Notes: generated from the letters alone by a model not told the origin. Positions 17,870 through 27,013 are shown, counted from the first letter of the stretch. The stretch is 64,000 nucleotides of DNA from Thermoanaerobacterales bacterium (GCA_012840135.1 DUMA01000004.1:90806-154805); one strand, 5' to 3'. A program made the numbers and translations.

Positions 17870-18070
17870 TTGGAAAGAGAAAAGCAAATTGAAGAAATCA
17901 TAGATTTTGTCAGCCGCCATAAAAGTTCCCATGCCAGCCGTACGGTCTGCGCGAGGATTCTAGGGGATAGTTTTATGGGCATAAACGACGATGCCATTGA
18001 TGAACTCAGGGCAAGGCTGCCGAGAGCGGACAACGACGAGCTGGAAGCATGCTATTATATAATTAAATAG
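17870..18070 (+). CDS. Small acidic hypothetical protein, 66 residues
   Basis: The start is TTG at 17870, behind GAGGGAGGTG; the longer frame from ATG 17810 has no ribosome site. The product EREKQIEEIIDFVSRHKSSH... is helical and soluble, with a single Cys in TVCAR and another near the end. I do not recognise a family. Its strong ribosome site and compact frame argue that it is real; it may be a small regulatory or stress protein. Confidence 0.5.
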   Translation: MEREKQIEEIIDFVSRHKSSHASRTVCARILGDSFMGINDDAIDELRARLPRADNDELEACYYIIK

Positions 18071-18360
18071 TGTTTTGGGTGTAAAAAATCGTTTTATGCA
18101 GCCAGACATCCTGGCATTTACGTTCAGCAAGACATTCTGTCGCTTTCCTTTGCTCCGCAGGTTGCGGTAATTATGCCTTGCCGCCGGCCGGTTGCATCCG
18201 TGCATGCCGCTATAATATATGCTGATGGTTCTGCAAGCGATAAAAAATATCCGGCACTTACCGGATTTTTTTTATTTATGTTAAAATTTTTTAATGAAGG
18301 AGGAACATTTTACTTTTTATAGAATAATATATGCTTAAATAGTTTTTGGAGGGATACAAG
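18071..18360 (+). other. Gene-free stretch with an internal terminator, upstream of dapB
   Basis: No supported gene. It holds about 175 nt of GC-mixed sequence with short inverted pieces (CCGCCGGCCGG near 18181; GTTGC...) and then a clean hairpin-plus-T terminator at 18249-18273. That order fits either the 3' UTR of the 66-residue gene, an independent small RNA, or a terminator-controlled dapB leader. I could not fold it into a lysine riboswitch or T-box: there is no T-box TGGN consensus. Confidence 0.4.
18249..18273 (+). terminator. Intrinsic terminator upstream of dapB
   Basis: ATCCGG (18249-18254), loop CACTTA, CCGGAT (18261-18266), then eight further Ts in the TTTTTTTTATTT run. It ends upstream transcription about 90 nt before dapB. 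Confidence 0.8.
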
Positions 18361-19116
18361 ATGCTGGAATTGATAATCAGCGGGGCAAAAGGTAAGATGG
18401 GAAGGAATATTGCGGAGCTTGCAAGGGGTCGGAACGATTTAAAGGTGATAGCGGGAGTCGATATTACACCGGGGGAAGGAGACTTTCCTATATATGACAG
18501 TATTTTCAAGATCAATGAAAAGGCCCACGTTATCGTAGATTTTTCCAATCCCAGGGGGCTTGGCGATTTATGCCAATATGCCCGGGAAAGACAGATACCT
18601 TTAGTAGTAGGTACTACCGGGTTTGGCGATGAACATAAAAAAATGCTGCAGGAAACTTCTAAAAGCATCCCGGTCTTTGTTTCTCATAACATGTCTTTAG
18701 GAGTTTTCCTGCTGGTGACTCTGGCAAGGCAGGCCGCAAGAGTTTTGGACGACTGCGATATCGAGATAGTCGAAAGGCACCATAACCAGAAGATAGATGC
18801 TCCCAGCGGTACGGCTCTGATGATTGCCGACGCTATTAAAGAAGTGCGGCAGGATGCTGAATATGTTTTTGGCCGGGCGGAAAAGAACAGAAAGCGCCAA
18901 AAAAACGAAATAGGCATACATTCTATCAGGGCCGGCAACCTGGTGGGCGAACACACAGTGATTTTCGGCGGAGAAGATGAAACCATAGAGCTATCCCACA
19001 CGTTGACATCAAGAAGGGTGCTGGCTGCGGGCGCCTTGAGGGCAGCCAAGTTCATCGCGGTCCAATCTCCCGGCTATTATACTATGGCCGATTTGGTTGA
19101 AAGCATGACACTTTGA
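18361..19116 (+). CDS. dapB: 4-hydroxy-tetrahydrodipicolinate reductase
   Basis: A 251-residue enzyme of the diaminopimelate/lysine pathway, reducing the cyclic intermediate to tetrahydrodipicolinate with NAD(P)H. The ATG at 18361 follows TTGGAGGG; TTG 18346 is part of the ribosome site. Motifs: nucleotide loop SGAKGKMGRNI, VVGTTGF, the catalytic ERHHNQKIDAPSGTA, and the late VLAAGALRAAKFI. It is a lone gene; dapA and other lysine genes are not adjacent. It also supports dipicolinate supply for spores. Confidence 0.96.
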   Translation: MLELIISGAKGKMGRNIAELARGRNDLKVIAGVDITPGEGDFPIYDSIFKINEKAHVIVDFSNPRGLGDLCQYARERQIPLVVGTTGFGDEHKKMLQETSKSIPVFVSHNMSLGVFLLVTLARQAARVLDDCDIEIVERHHNQKIDAPSGTALMIADAIKEVRQDAEYVFGRAEKNRKRQKNEIGIHSIRAGNLVGEHTVIFGGEDETIELSHTLTSRRVLAAGALRAAKFIAVQSPGYYTMADLVESMTL

Positions 19117-19118
19117 AA

Positions 19119-19156
19119 AACTATGAAAGTCGGGTTGACCGCCCGGCTATAGTTTT
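19119..19156. terminator. Hairpin at the convergent ends of dapB and the zinc-ribbon gene
   Basis: AACTAT pairs with ATAGTT and GTCGGG with CCCGGC, an interrupted stem followed by TTTTG on the plus strand. It overlaps the stop codon of the convergent gene at 19147. Confidence 0.55.
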
Positions 19157-19506
19157 GTACCGCAATGGGGGCAGAAATTATATCCGGGATTGACGTAGCT
19201 TCCGCAGTTGGGGCAAAAACCGCTGGGGGATCCCAGCTTCTTTAACCTGTTAAAGTCTATGTCGCGACCTCGCAAGAGTTCTTCAGCATATTCCCTTTCC
19301 ACTTCAAAAAAGCTTCCGCAGCATCTCAATCTCAAAAAATATTTCCGGTCCCATTTGAAGAGCGGAATGAAAAAGAAATGGAAATAGGTATACGATTCCA
19401 TGAGTTCGGCTCTCGACAGCCTACCGCATTCGGGACAAATTATGTTGTCAAATTCTCTAACCAATCTGTCTTTGTTCTGTATGCCGAAAATACCTATAAA
19501 AAACAT
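19147..19506 (-). CDS. Zinc-ribbon protein, 119 residues
   Basis: The start is ATG at 19506, with AGGAGG 7 nt upstream; an upstream extension to 19575 is rejected. Two metal-binding units are seen: Cys-Pro-Glu-Cys-Gly (with a later Cys-Cys-Gly) in the first half, and CPNCG ... CPHCG at the C-terminus. Between them is an aromatic segment (YTYFHFFFIPLFKW) typical of the zinc_ribbon_15 type. The role is unknown; such proteins are often membrane-associated or scaffold-like. Confidence 0.75.
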   Translation of the reverse strand: MFFIGIFGIQNKDRLVREFDNIICPECGRLSRAELMESYTYFHFFFIPLFKWDRKYFLRLRCCGSFFEVEREYAEELLRGRDIDFNRLKKLGSPSGFCPNCGSYVNPGYNFCPHCGTKL

Positions 19507-19672
19507 ACTTATCCTCCTGCGACATGTTTGTTGATTTTTATTATAATATATTTGTGATGAAAAATGAAGAAACAAATAAACTAACTATTTTAACTTTTGT
19601 TTTGAATTATTTCCAAAACTCTGGTAAGATAAAATGTATAATGGTTTTGAATAATATCAAAGGAAGATGACC

Positions 19673-20803
19673 ATGGCAAAAGTAGCTGTTTTTAAGTGTG
19701 AAGACTATAACGCCGGGGAGATACTGAAAAAGCTTAAATTGGCGTGCAAAATGTTAAATGTGGATTTTTCCGGCAAAGAGAGGATTTTACTGAAGCCAAA
19801 CCTCCTCATGCGAAAAAAGCCCGAAGATGCCGTTACCACCCATCCTGAAGTAGTGGAGGCTACGGTAGAATTACTCAAAGAATCGGGTCTGGATGCGGTA
19901 TTGGCGGATAGTCCCGGAGGGACCTATACGAAAAAAAGGCTCGAGGGCATATATGCCAGCACCGGCATGAAGGGTGTATGCGATAGAACAGGGGCTCTTT
20001 TGAATTATGACACGTCGTGGTACGAACTCAATTTTGAACAGGGGCGCATGTTAAAACGAATACCTTTTATTTCCCCTCTGAGAGAATGCGATGGTCTCAT
20101 TTCCCTTGCCAAGCTCAAGACCCACGGCATGGCAGTCTATACCGGAGCGGTAAAGAACCTTTTCGGCCTTATCCCCGGAGGCCAAAAGATCGAACTTCAT
20201 TTTAAAATGCAGCAACTGGACCGCTTCATGGACATGCTCCTCGACATATATCTGGCATCAAGACCCATGCTTTCAGTCATAGATGGAATCGTGGCCATGG
20301 AGGGCAGCGGACCATCGGCCGGTGTTCCCAGGAAACTGGGCGTGCTCATAGTATCGCAGGATGGAATTGCGGCTGATTTTGTGGCATCAAAAATAATCGG
20401 CTTAAAAATAAACGATTTTCCGCTTTTGAAGTGTGCTGTAAACCGGGGACTTTTCCGAGAAGACGAAGTGGAAATAGTTGGAGACAAACTGGAAGAAATA
20501 ATGGTAAAAGATTTTAAATTTCCCGGGAAAAAAGATGTGTTGTTTTTAAAAGGGCTGTTACCGGCCTGGTTTGAAAACTATATTAAAGGGTGGCTCACAC
20601 CCAAACCTGTTTTTATACATAAAAAATGCATCGGATGCAGGGAATGTTTCAATACCTGCCCGGCTCATGCCATAATGATGTTAAACAAAAAACCCGTAGT
20701 GGATTTGGACAGGTGCATAAGATGTTTCTGCTGCCATGAACTCTGTCCGGAAAAAGCTATAAATATCGATAGAGCTTTTATTTTTAAAACCATTCTAAAA
20801 TAA
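19673..20803 (+). CDS. DUF362 domain protein with C-terminal 2[4Fe-4S] ferredoxin
   Basis: A 376-residue protein. The ATG at 19673 (AAAGGAAG upstream) is preferred to one at 19667. Residues 1-300 form a DUF362 domain: LLKPNLLMRKKPEDAVTTHP, LAKLKTHGMAVYTGAVKNLFG, EGSGPSAGVPRKLG. The C-terminus has two Cys-x2-Cys-x2-Cys-x3-Cys clusters (CIGCRECFNTCP and CIRCFCCHELCP). DUF362-ferredoxin fusions are iron-sulfur proteins of unsettled function, common in anaerobes. No redox partner is adjacent. Confidence 0.88.
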   Translation: MAKVAVFKCEDYNAGEILKKLKLACKMLNVDFSGKERILLKPNLLMRKKPEDAVTTHPEVVEATVELLKESGLDAVLADSPGGTYTKKRLEGIYASTGMKGVCDRTGALLNYDTSWYELNFEQGRMLKRIPFISPLRECDGLISLAKLKTHGMAVYTGAVKNLFGLIPGGQKIELHFKMQQLDRFMDMLLDIYLASRPMLSVIDGIVAMEGSGPSAGVPRKLGVLIVSQDGIAADFVASKIIGLKINDFPLLKCAVNRGLFREDEVEIVGDKLEEIMVKDFKFPGKKDVLFLKGLLPAWFENYIKGWLTPKPVFIHKKCIGCRECFNTCPAHAIMMLNKKPVVDLDRCIRCFCCHELCPEKAINIDRAFIFKTILK

Positions 20804-20840
20804 TAAATCAACTTTTTACAGATAACGGGGGTTTAAAAAG

Positions 20841-22421
20841 TTGAGAGTCAAAAGAAGTGGAATTTATAATACTTTGATGAATTGGAGGGATTTCAGGCAG
20901 AAAATCATCGCCGAAGGCCTTGTCGTTGGCATTTTTGCGGGAGCCATCGCCGCCCTGTACAGGTTTGTCATAAAAGAAGCCGATATTTTTCGAGAACAAA
21001 TATATCTCATATTGCGGTCCACAGGTTATACTGCGATTATTGTCTGGTTTGTATTTCTGCTGGTGGTGGCCTACATTCTCGGCATCATAGTTAAAAAAGA
21101 ACCGTCGGTGAGCGGCAGCGGAATTCCTCAGGTCAAGGGTGTATTATCCGGTCAGATGCGCATGAAATGGCTCAGGGTCATCATATATAAATTTGTTGGC
21201 GGCATCATCGCTCTGGGTGCGGGTCTTTCTCTGGGCCGGGAAGGACCGTCGGTTCAGTTGGGAGCCGCAGCGGGGCAGGGCGTAAGCAGGATGCTTGGAA
21301 GACTTAAAGTAGAAGAAAAGTACCTTATCACCTGCGGTGCCAGCGCAGGGCTGTCTGCAGCTTTTAGCGCCCCTCTAGCAGGAGCCATGTTTGCCCTGGA
21401 GGAACTGCACAAGAACTTCTCACCGCTGGTGCTGGTGCCTGCTATGGTAGCATCAATGATCGCAGGTTTCATCTCCCATCAGTTTTTTGGACAGGTACCG
21501 GTATTTAATTTTGGGAGGCTCAATCCCCTGCCGTTAAAATATTACTTTTATGTGCTCATATTGGGAATAATAACCGGGGCCTTCGGGGTGGCCTTTAACC
21601 TGACCCTGGTAAAAACTCAGGAAGGTTTTAAAAAACTCCAGTTCGTAATGCCCGAATTAAAACCGGCCATTCCTATAACCGTGGCAGGTATACTGGGGTT
21701 TATCCTGCCGCAGGTGCTTGGGGGAGGCAATGCCCTGATAAATTCCCTGGATAGAATGAAATACTCCGCGGGTTTTATAATGATATTGCTGGCTGTGAAA
21801 TTTTTATTCACGATGGTAAGTTACGGTTCGGGCGTTCCCGGGGGTATTTTCTTGCCTCTATTGGTCATAGGAGCATTGACCGGTAATCTCTATGGCGCCT
21901 TAATAGTAAATGTATTGCACCTAAACCCCGCCTATGTAAATAATTTTATTGTCCTGGCCATGGCAGGTTATTTTTCCGCCATAGTAAAGGCCCCTATCAC
22001 CGGTGGCATACTCATAACCGAAATGACCGGGTCTTTTGTTCACCTGCTGGCCTTGACCCTTGTCTCCATAACATCATATCTTACGGCGGACCTATTAAAA
22101 GGTGAGCCCGTTTATGATATTTTGTTGGAAAGGATGCTGGCCGGGAACAAATCCGAAAAAAATATCCCAGGTGCAGGGAGGAAAATTCTTATGGAGATAC
22201 CGGTTTGCGTGGGTTCCGAACTGGACGGGAAAAAGATTAAGGATGTGGAATGGGACCCTCACTGTCTGCTGGTAGGCATAAACAGGGGGACTTCAGAGAT
22301 CATACCCAGGGGCAATACCAGGATATATCCGGGAGATTATCTTGTGGTGCTTGCCGATGAGGGCAGGGCTGTAACCATAAGGAAAAAATTGTTGGATATG
22401 ACTGAAATTACTGAGAAGTAA
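20841..22421 (+). CDS. ClC-type chloride channel or Cl-/H+ antiporter with TrkA-C domain
   Basis: A 526-residue membrane protein. The start is TTG at 20841, behind CGGGGG; an ATG at 20877 has no ribosome site. The ClC selectivity motifs are GSGIPQ, GREGPSVQLG and GSGVPGGIFLP. The gating Glu (in GREGP) is present, and an acidic pair in FALEE matches the proton-glutamate region, so antiport is possible. About residues 445-520 form a cytoplasmic RCK/TrkA-C domain (EIPVCVGSELDGKKIKDVEW), which may bind a ligand. Confidence 0.92.
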   Translation: MRVKRSGIYNTLMNWRDFRQKIIAEGLVVGIFAGAIAALYRFVIKEADIFREQIYLILRSTGYTAIIVWFVFLLVVAYILGIIVKKEPSVSGSGIPQVKGVLSGQMRMKWLRVIIYKFVGGIIALGAGLSLGREGPSVQLGAAAGQGVSRMLGRLKVEEKYLITCGASAGLSAAFSAPLAGAMFALEELHKNFSPLVLVPAMVASMIAGFISHQFFGQVPVFNFGRLNPLPLKYYFYVLILGIITGAFGVAFNLTLVKTQEGFKKLQFVMPELKPAIPITVAGILGFILPQVLGGGNALINSLDRMKYSAGFIMILLAVKFLFTMVSYGSGVPGGIFLPLLVIGALTGNLYGALIVNVLHLNPAYVNNFIVLAMAGYFSAIVKAPITGGILITEMTGSFVHLLALTLVSITSYLTADLLKGEPVYDILLERMLAGNKSEKNIPGAGRKILMEIPVCVGSELDGKKIKDVEWDPHCLLVGINRGTSEIIPRGNTRIYPGDYLVVLADEGRAVTIRKKLLDMTEITEK

Positions 22422-22557
22422 CACCGGAACCGGATTTCAGCGGTTGTGTAAAAACCTGATGGAAGGGTATCGGATAATACGGGTAAGCACTTAAATTTGC
22501 CAGAGAGCTGGGCTAAGGCTGGCGGAATGAAATAAGGTTTTGTAAAGGGGTGTACAA

Positions 22558-24894
22558 ATGTACCGCCCATTTCTTTTTGCAGCTGTATTTTTTTTGTCCG
22601 GGGTCGGGGCAGGGAGTTTTATAAGAAATCTGTGGGTTTTTCTATCTTTAGCTTTGCTTTGCCTGATAATCTTATTTTTAATAAAGGAAAAGAGGACAAG
22701 GGCCGCTTTTGTTGGGCTATTGATCTTTTTTACCGGTGCCCTTTATTATAATTTAAGGGCCGGTAGTATAGCGGGCACCATCGTAAAGTATGCCGGAAAA
22801 CAGCAGAGCGTAATAGGAATGGTCAACGATTCTCCTACCATAGAATCCGACAGGATAAGATATGATATAAAGGCTTTATACATAATAGAAAACAATATAT
22901 ACAAAAAGGTCTCGGGAAGAATATTTTTGTCCGTGCCCCGGGATGAAAAAAACCGCAGGGTGTTCCGATACGGGGACGTGGTGAAGTTTTCGGGAAAACT
23001 CAAGCTGCCGCAGGAAAAGCGCAACCCCGGCGGCATGGATTACAGGGCAAGCCTTCTGCAAAAGGGCATTTCCACCACCATGTTTTCCCGGGAAATAAAA
23101 TTTATCGGCCCGTATTCCGTAAATCCCTTTATAAGGGCAGCCTATACTTTGAGGGAAAGCATTTCGGCGTTCTATGAAAAAAATCTTTCCCCGGACCTTT
23201 CCTCGCTGCTTGTGGGCATCGTTCTGGGCTTAAAAGGCAATATTTCAGGCCAAACCCTGAGGGCCTTTTCAGATTCAGGTACACTACATTTGCTGGCTGC
23301 ATCAGGCATGAATACTGCCATAATCTATGGTGTACTTCAAAGCATTTTTGATTTCTTCTATGTTCCCCGAATTTTTTCCTTTTTGGCAGGTTCGGCAGCC
23401 ATAATATTTTATTCCTTCATGGCGGGCCTGTCCCCTTCGGTGTCAAGGGCTGCTGCCATGATTGTAATATTGATGTTGGGCAGGGTGGTGGGGAGGGACA
23501 ACGATGCTTTAAATTCCCTGGGGTTTGCGGCGGTAATGTTGCTTTTAATAAACCCTTTGAATCTTTTTTCCGTGGGCTTTCAGCTCTCCTTTGCCGCTAC
23601 CCTGGGAATCATCCTTTTTTACAAAACCTTCAGGAAACTTTTTTTTAGCTTTCCGCATTTCATAAGGGACTCCCTTGCGGTAGTGATTTGTGCTCAGATT
23701 ATGGTGTGGCCTATTGCGGCCTATTATTTTCATCGGATCTCACTAATAGGTTTCATTTCAAATCTGTTTATAGTTCCTCTCGCAGGTCTTGTACTGATAG
23801 GCGGCGTAATTTCGGGACTGGCGGGTATCATCTTTCCACCGTTGGGAGCGGTGCTTGTCAAATTAACCGGCTTTCTGCTTGCCGTCACGGAACAAGCTGT
23901 GGTTATAAGCTCCGGTTTTCCCATGTCAACCTTGGTGGTGCCGGAATTGTCTCTTCTAATTATTGCCATGTATTTTATGCTGCTGGCTGTTGTTTTTGAT
24001 ATCATTCCAGTGCCTTTTGCTGCAGCGCCGCGAGTAAAAAAAGCTTCAGTGGCAGCTCTGGCAGCGATGCTTTTATTACTGATACTGTACAGGAATCCCG
24101 GCATCGAGGTGACCTTCGTGGATGTGGGCCAGGGAGACTGCATATTCATTAGAACAAAAAATGGCGGCACGGTATTGATAGATGGCGGGGGAATGCCTGG
24201 CTACTATACCGGAAATTTTGATGTGGGGTCGGCTATCGTGGAGCCCTTTTTGTACGGCAGGGGTGTTGACCATATTGATGTGGTGATTTTCAGCCACTTT
24301 GACGATGACCACGCCAGGGGATTATTGACGGTTTTAAAGGATATGAAGGTATTTGCGGTGATGTACGGCAAACCTTCAGATTCTATCCTTTACAAAAACA
24401 TGCTGGAAATTGCTCGAAGTAAAAAGATAAAGTTGATTCAGGCATCCCGCGGCGATAGATTCTATATGGGGGATACGGTCTTTGAAGTATTGAACCCTTC
24501 CCGGGACAGTGCTTTTGCCAATGATAATGACAATTCCATAGTTTTAAAAATGACGTACGGCGGTATGAGTTTTTTGTTCACGGGAGACCTGGGGTTTGAA
24601 GGCGAAAGAGGGCTTTTGGAATCGGGGCTCGATGTAAGGGCACAAGTATTAAAGGCGGGCCATCACGGCAGCGCCACATCCACATCGGAGGAGTTTCTTT
24701 CAAAGGTAAATCCTTCCTTTGCGGTGATCTCCGCCGGCATTGACAACAGCTTCGGCCACCCTTCTCAAAAGGTCTTGGACCTGTTTTTGCAAAATGGTAT
24801 AAAAATTTATCGCACTGACCTTCAGGGAGCGATAACCTTTAAAATACAAAAGAATAATGTTAAAATATTTACATCAATTCCCGGGGAGCCGTGA
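22558..24894 (+). CDS. comEC: ComEC/Rec2 DNA-uptake channel
   Basis: A 778-residue membrane protein. The ATG at 22558 follows AGGGGTG. Order: N-terminal membrane segments and an OB-like DUF4131 region (to about 200), the Competence domain with LLAASGMNTAIIYG and many membrane segments (220-480), and a metallo-beta-lactamase-like C-terminal domain (FVDVGQGDCIFI, SHFDDDHARGL, KAGHHGSATSTS). In competent bacteria ComEC carries single-stranded DNA across the membrane. No comEA is adjacent, so natural competence here is not shown. holA follows by 6 nt. Confidence 0.95.
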   Translation: MYRPFLFAAVFFLSGVGAGSFIRNLWVFLSLALLCLIILFLIKEKRTRAAFVGLLIFFTGALYYNLRAGSIAGTIVKYAGKQQSVIGMVNDSPTIESDRIRYDIKALYIIENNIYKKVSGRIFLSVPRDEKNRRVFRYGDVVKFSGKLKLPQEKRNPGGMDYRASLLQKGISTTMFSREIKFIGPYSVNPFIRAAYTLRESISAFYEKNLSPDLSSLLVGIVLGLKGNISGQTLRAFSDSGTLHLLAASGMNTAIIYGVLQSIFDFFYVPRIFSFLAGSAAIIFYSFMAGLSPSVSRAAAMIVILMLGRVVGRDNDALNSLGFAAVMLLLINPLNLFSVGFQLSFAATLGIILFYKTFRKLFFSFPHFIRDSLAVVICAQIMVWPIAAYYFHRISLIGFISNLFIVPLAGLVLIGGVISGLAGIIFPPLGAVLVKLTGFLLAVTEQAVVISSGFPMSTLVVPELSLLIIAMYFMLLAVVFDIIPVPFAAAPRVKKASVAALAAMLLLLILYRNPGIEVTFVDVGQGDCIFIRTKNGGTVLIDGGGMPGYYTGNFDVGSAIVEPFLYGRGVDHIDVVIFSHFDDDHARGLLTVLKDMKVFAVMYGKPSDSILYKNMLEIARSKKIKLIQASRGDRFYMGDTVFEVLNPSRDSAFANDNDNSIVLKMTYGGMSFLFTGDLGFEGERGLLESGLDVRAQVLKAGHHGSATSTSEEFLSKVNPSFAVISAGIDNSFGHPSQKVLDLFLQNGIKIYRTDLQGAITFKIQKNNVKIFTSIPGEP

Positions 24895-24900
24895 TAATAC

Positions 24901-25872
24901 ATGGAAAACCTGCAGCTATTTTTTGGTGAAGAAAAACTGCTGATAAAAGAAGAAATAGAAAAAATAAAAACCGAAATGATTCCCGCACATCTTGAAGCCG
25001 TCAACTTTATAGTTTTTGACGGCAAGACCGCATCCGAAGATGAGATTATAAATGCCATTACCACGGTGCCGATGTTGCAGGATAAAAAGCTTGTGGTTGT
25101 GTACGACGCCCGTTTTTTTGAGAGCGCAAGAAGCGAGAAAGAAGGGCAGGAAGATGACAGAAAGGATGATTTTGCCAGAGCCTTGCAGGAAGTGCCTTCC
25201 TATACCCGGCTCATTTTTACCTGCGAAAAAGTGGATAAGAGGAAAAAAATCTTTAAATTGATCCAGAAGGAAGGCGTTGTACGGGAGTTTTCGGCGCCAT
25301 CCCTCAAGGATAAAGCCATATGGGTGCAAAAGAGGGCGGAATTTTACGGCAAGAAGATGGATCTAACCGCAGCATATTTCATGGCCCAGTACACAAGGGA
25401 CCTGTTTCAGACCGATGCGGAACTTAAAAAGGTGACGGCCTTTGTGGGTGAAAAACAGACCATAAAACAAAATGAAATTCAGCCCATTTTTTCAAAATCC
25501 CTGGAAAACAACATTTTTGATTTAATGGATTACATAGGTTTGAAAAAACCGAATCTTGCTATCGGTATTTTGAATGATTTGCTTTTGCAGGGTGAAAAGG
25601 GTATCGTGATCCTTTTCATGATTTCAAAACACATCATGGATTTGATCTCGGTAAAATCCCTGCAGGATTTGGATTTTCAGGAATTAAAGCAAAGGCTGAA
25701 TCTTCATCCCTTTGTCTTAAAAAAAGCTATGGAACAGGCAAAAAATTTTTCACTGGAGGAATTGAGGCAGGCTTTGAGATTATGTCAACAACTGGACCTG
25801 GATATAAAGAGGGGAAAAATTGATGACAGAAAGGGTATAGAACTGCTCATCACAAAGATAGCAAAAAAATAA
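24901..25872 (+). CDS. holA: DNA polymerase III delta subunit
   Basis: A 323-residue clamp-loader subunit that opens the sliding clamp. It starts 6 nt after comEC with little room for a ribosome site, which suggests coupling. The sequence has the delta N-terminal LFFGEEKLLIKEEIEKI, the PMLQDKKLVVVYDA strand, and the C-terminal helices LGL-like FDLMDYIGLKKPNLAI. The comEC-holA-rpsT order is the same as in Bacillus. Confidence 0.93.
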   Translation: MENLQLFFGEEKLLIKEEIEKIKTEMIPAHLEAVNFIVFDGKTASEDEIINAITTVPMLQDKKLVVVYDARFFESARSEKEGQEDDRKDDFARALQEVPSYTRLIFTCEKVDKRKKIFKLIQKEGVVREFSAPSLKDKAIWVQKRAEFYGKKMDLTAAYFMAQYTRDLFQTDAELKKVTAFVGEKQTIKQNEIQPIFSKSLENNIFDLMDYIGLKKPNLAIGILNDLLLQGEKGIVILFMISKHIMDLISVKSLQDLDFQELKQRLNLHPFVLKKAMEQAKNFSLEELRQALRLCQQLDLDIKRGKIDDRKGIELLITKIAKK

Positions 25873-25876
25873 GGGA

Positions 25877-25904
25877 GGTCACTTTCCCGGCGGGAAAAGT
25901 GACC
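25877..25904. terminator. Bidirectional terminator after holA
   Basis: GGTCACTTTCCC (25877-25888) pairs with GGGAAAAGTGACC (25892-25904). It separates holA from the convergent Gln-rich gene. Confidence 0.8.
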
Positions 25905-25911
25905 CCTTTGT

Positions 25912-26559
25912 TTACTGATACCTGGGAGGTTGTTGCTGTCTGGCCGGAGCCACCGGCTGGGCCGTATGCTGGCCGAATTCCTGATTATAGGCTGATGTCC
26001 TGTACTGCTGTTGCTGACCTTTGGCCGGAGCCACCTGCTGAGCCGTATGCTGGCCAAACTCCTGGTTGTATGCTGAAGTTCTGTATTGTTCCTGGGGTTT
26101 TGCCGGTGCTACGGTCTGGGCCGTATGCTGACCAAATTCCTGATTGTAGGCCGCCATTCTCGCCTGTGGAGTGCCGGTCGAAATGGGCTGCCCTATTTGA
26201 GGCTGGTACTGGCTCCATGCCTGCTGCCCAGCGTAGACAGGCTGGCCGGCCTTTTTCTGAGCTTCGGTTTGAGCCACCTGTGCTGTAATATCCCGGCTGA
26301 CCGAGGTTAACTGCTGCAATTGCCGCGCAAGATCATTGCACATCCGTTGCATCATATTGAGCTGCTCGGTGGCTTTCTGTTCGGCTTGCTGCAACTGTTG
26401 TAGCCTTTGAACAGTGGTAGATTCGGAAGAAGATAATTGTGAAAGTTGCATGGCGTTGTTCTGTTCAGCGCGGGAGAGCTGGTTTACCACCTGGTTGAAA
26501 TTGTTAAGGTTTTGCTGGAACTGCTGAATCTGCCGCTGTAATTCCATTACCTTATCCAA
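25912..26559 (-). CDS. Gln-rich coiled-coil protein with three C-terminal repeats
   Basis: About 215 residues. The best start is TTG at 26559, 8 nt after GGAGG; the frame also permits GTG 26568 or ATG 26550. The N-terminal 110 residues are Gln/Asn-rich with heptad-like leucines (coiled coil), without signal or membrane segment. The C-terminal 80 residues are three tandem units AYNQEFGQHTAQxVAPA(K/R) with Gln-rich linkers. The unit resembles, loosely, the repeats of gamma-type small acid-soluble spore proteins (EFASETNAQQV). The family is unknown to me. gpr, the SASP protease, lies 0.9 kb away on the other strand. Confidence 0.7.
   Translation of the reverse strand: MDKVMELQRQIQQFQQNLNNFNQVVNQLSRAEQNNAMQLSQLSSSESTTVQRLQQLQQAEQKATEQLNMMQRMCNDLARQLQQLTSVSRDITAQVAQTEAQKKAGQPVYAGQQAWSQYQPQIGQPISTGTPQARMAAYNQEFGQHTAQTVAPAKPQEQYRTSAYNQEFGQHTAQQVAPAKGQQQQYRTSAYNQEFGQHTAQPVAPARQQQPPRYQ
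25915..26151 (-). repeat. Three tandem 26-27-codon repeats
   Basis: Units of about 78-81 nt, coding for AYNQEFGQHTAQ followed by VAPAK or VAPAR and a Gln-rich linker. The core 12 residues are identical in all three units; the linkers vary in length by one codon. Confidence 0.9.
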
Positions 26560-26651
26560 GTCAACCACCTCCAGGTATTATTGAGATTAGATATTCTAAT
26601 CCCGTTTTTATTTTTTCTCAAAGTAATTAATATTAAACTGGAAAAAAAATC

Positions 26652-26671
26652 GCGTAAGCGGCGGCTTACGC
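26652..26671 (-). terminator. rpsT terminator
   Basis: Read on the minus strand, GCGTAAGC pairs with GCTTACGC over a 4-nt loop, followed by GATTTTTTTT. It lies immediately after rpsT. Confidence 0.85.
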
Positions 26672-26674
26672 TGA

Positions 26675-26953
26675 TTAACTTACTGCTGCTGTATTGGATT
26701 GAGACATCCTTTTGTAGAGGCTTGATTTTTTACGGGCAGCGGCATTTTTGTGTATAACGCCTTTGGAAGCGGCCTTGTCGATGGCTTTTATGGCATTGAC
26801 CAGGCTGGTTTTAATATTTTCAGGGTCGGCTGATTTTAAAGCCTCAATGAATTTTTTAATGGCAAATCTCATTTGAGATTTAACCAGATTATTCCTGAGC
26901 GTCCTGACTCTGGCCTGGCGAGCTTTCTTCTTGGCCGATGCAGTATTTGCCAA
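26675..26953 (-). CDS. rpsT: 30S ribosomal protein S20
   Basis: A 92-residue basic ribosomal protein that binds 16S rRNA in the 30S body. The start is TTG at 26953 behind AAGGGGGTG. The sequence follows the S20 pattern: ANTASAKKKARQ, R-x-x-N, KSQMRFAIKKFIEAL, and the C-terminal AARKKSSLYKRM. It is monocistronic, with its own promoter and terminator; a TTG start is common for S20 and is thought to allow autoregulation. Confidence 0.97.
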   Translation of the reverse strand: MANTASAKKKARQARVRTLRNNLVKSQMRFAIKKFIEALKSADPENIKTSLVNAIKAIDKAASKGVIHKNAAARKKSSLYKRMSQSNTAAVS

Positions 26954-26984
26954 AACATTTCACCCCCTTAAAATGCTAAGCATA

Positions 26985-27013
26985 ATTTTATCATTTCGAT
27001 TATTAAATTGCAA
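26985..27013 (-). promoter_or_regulatory. Sigma-A-type promoter for rpsT
   Basis: On the minus strand: TTGCAA (27013-27008), 17-bp spacer, TAAAAT (26990-26985), 31 nt before the rpsT start. Confidence 0.65.
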
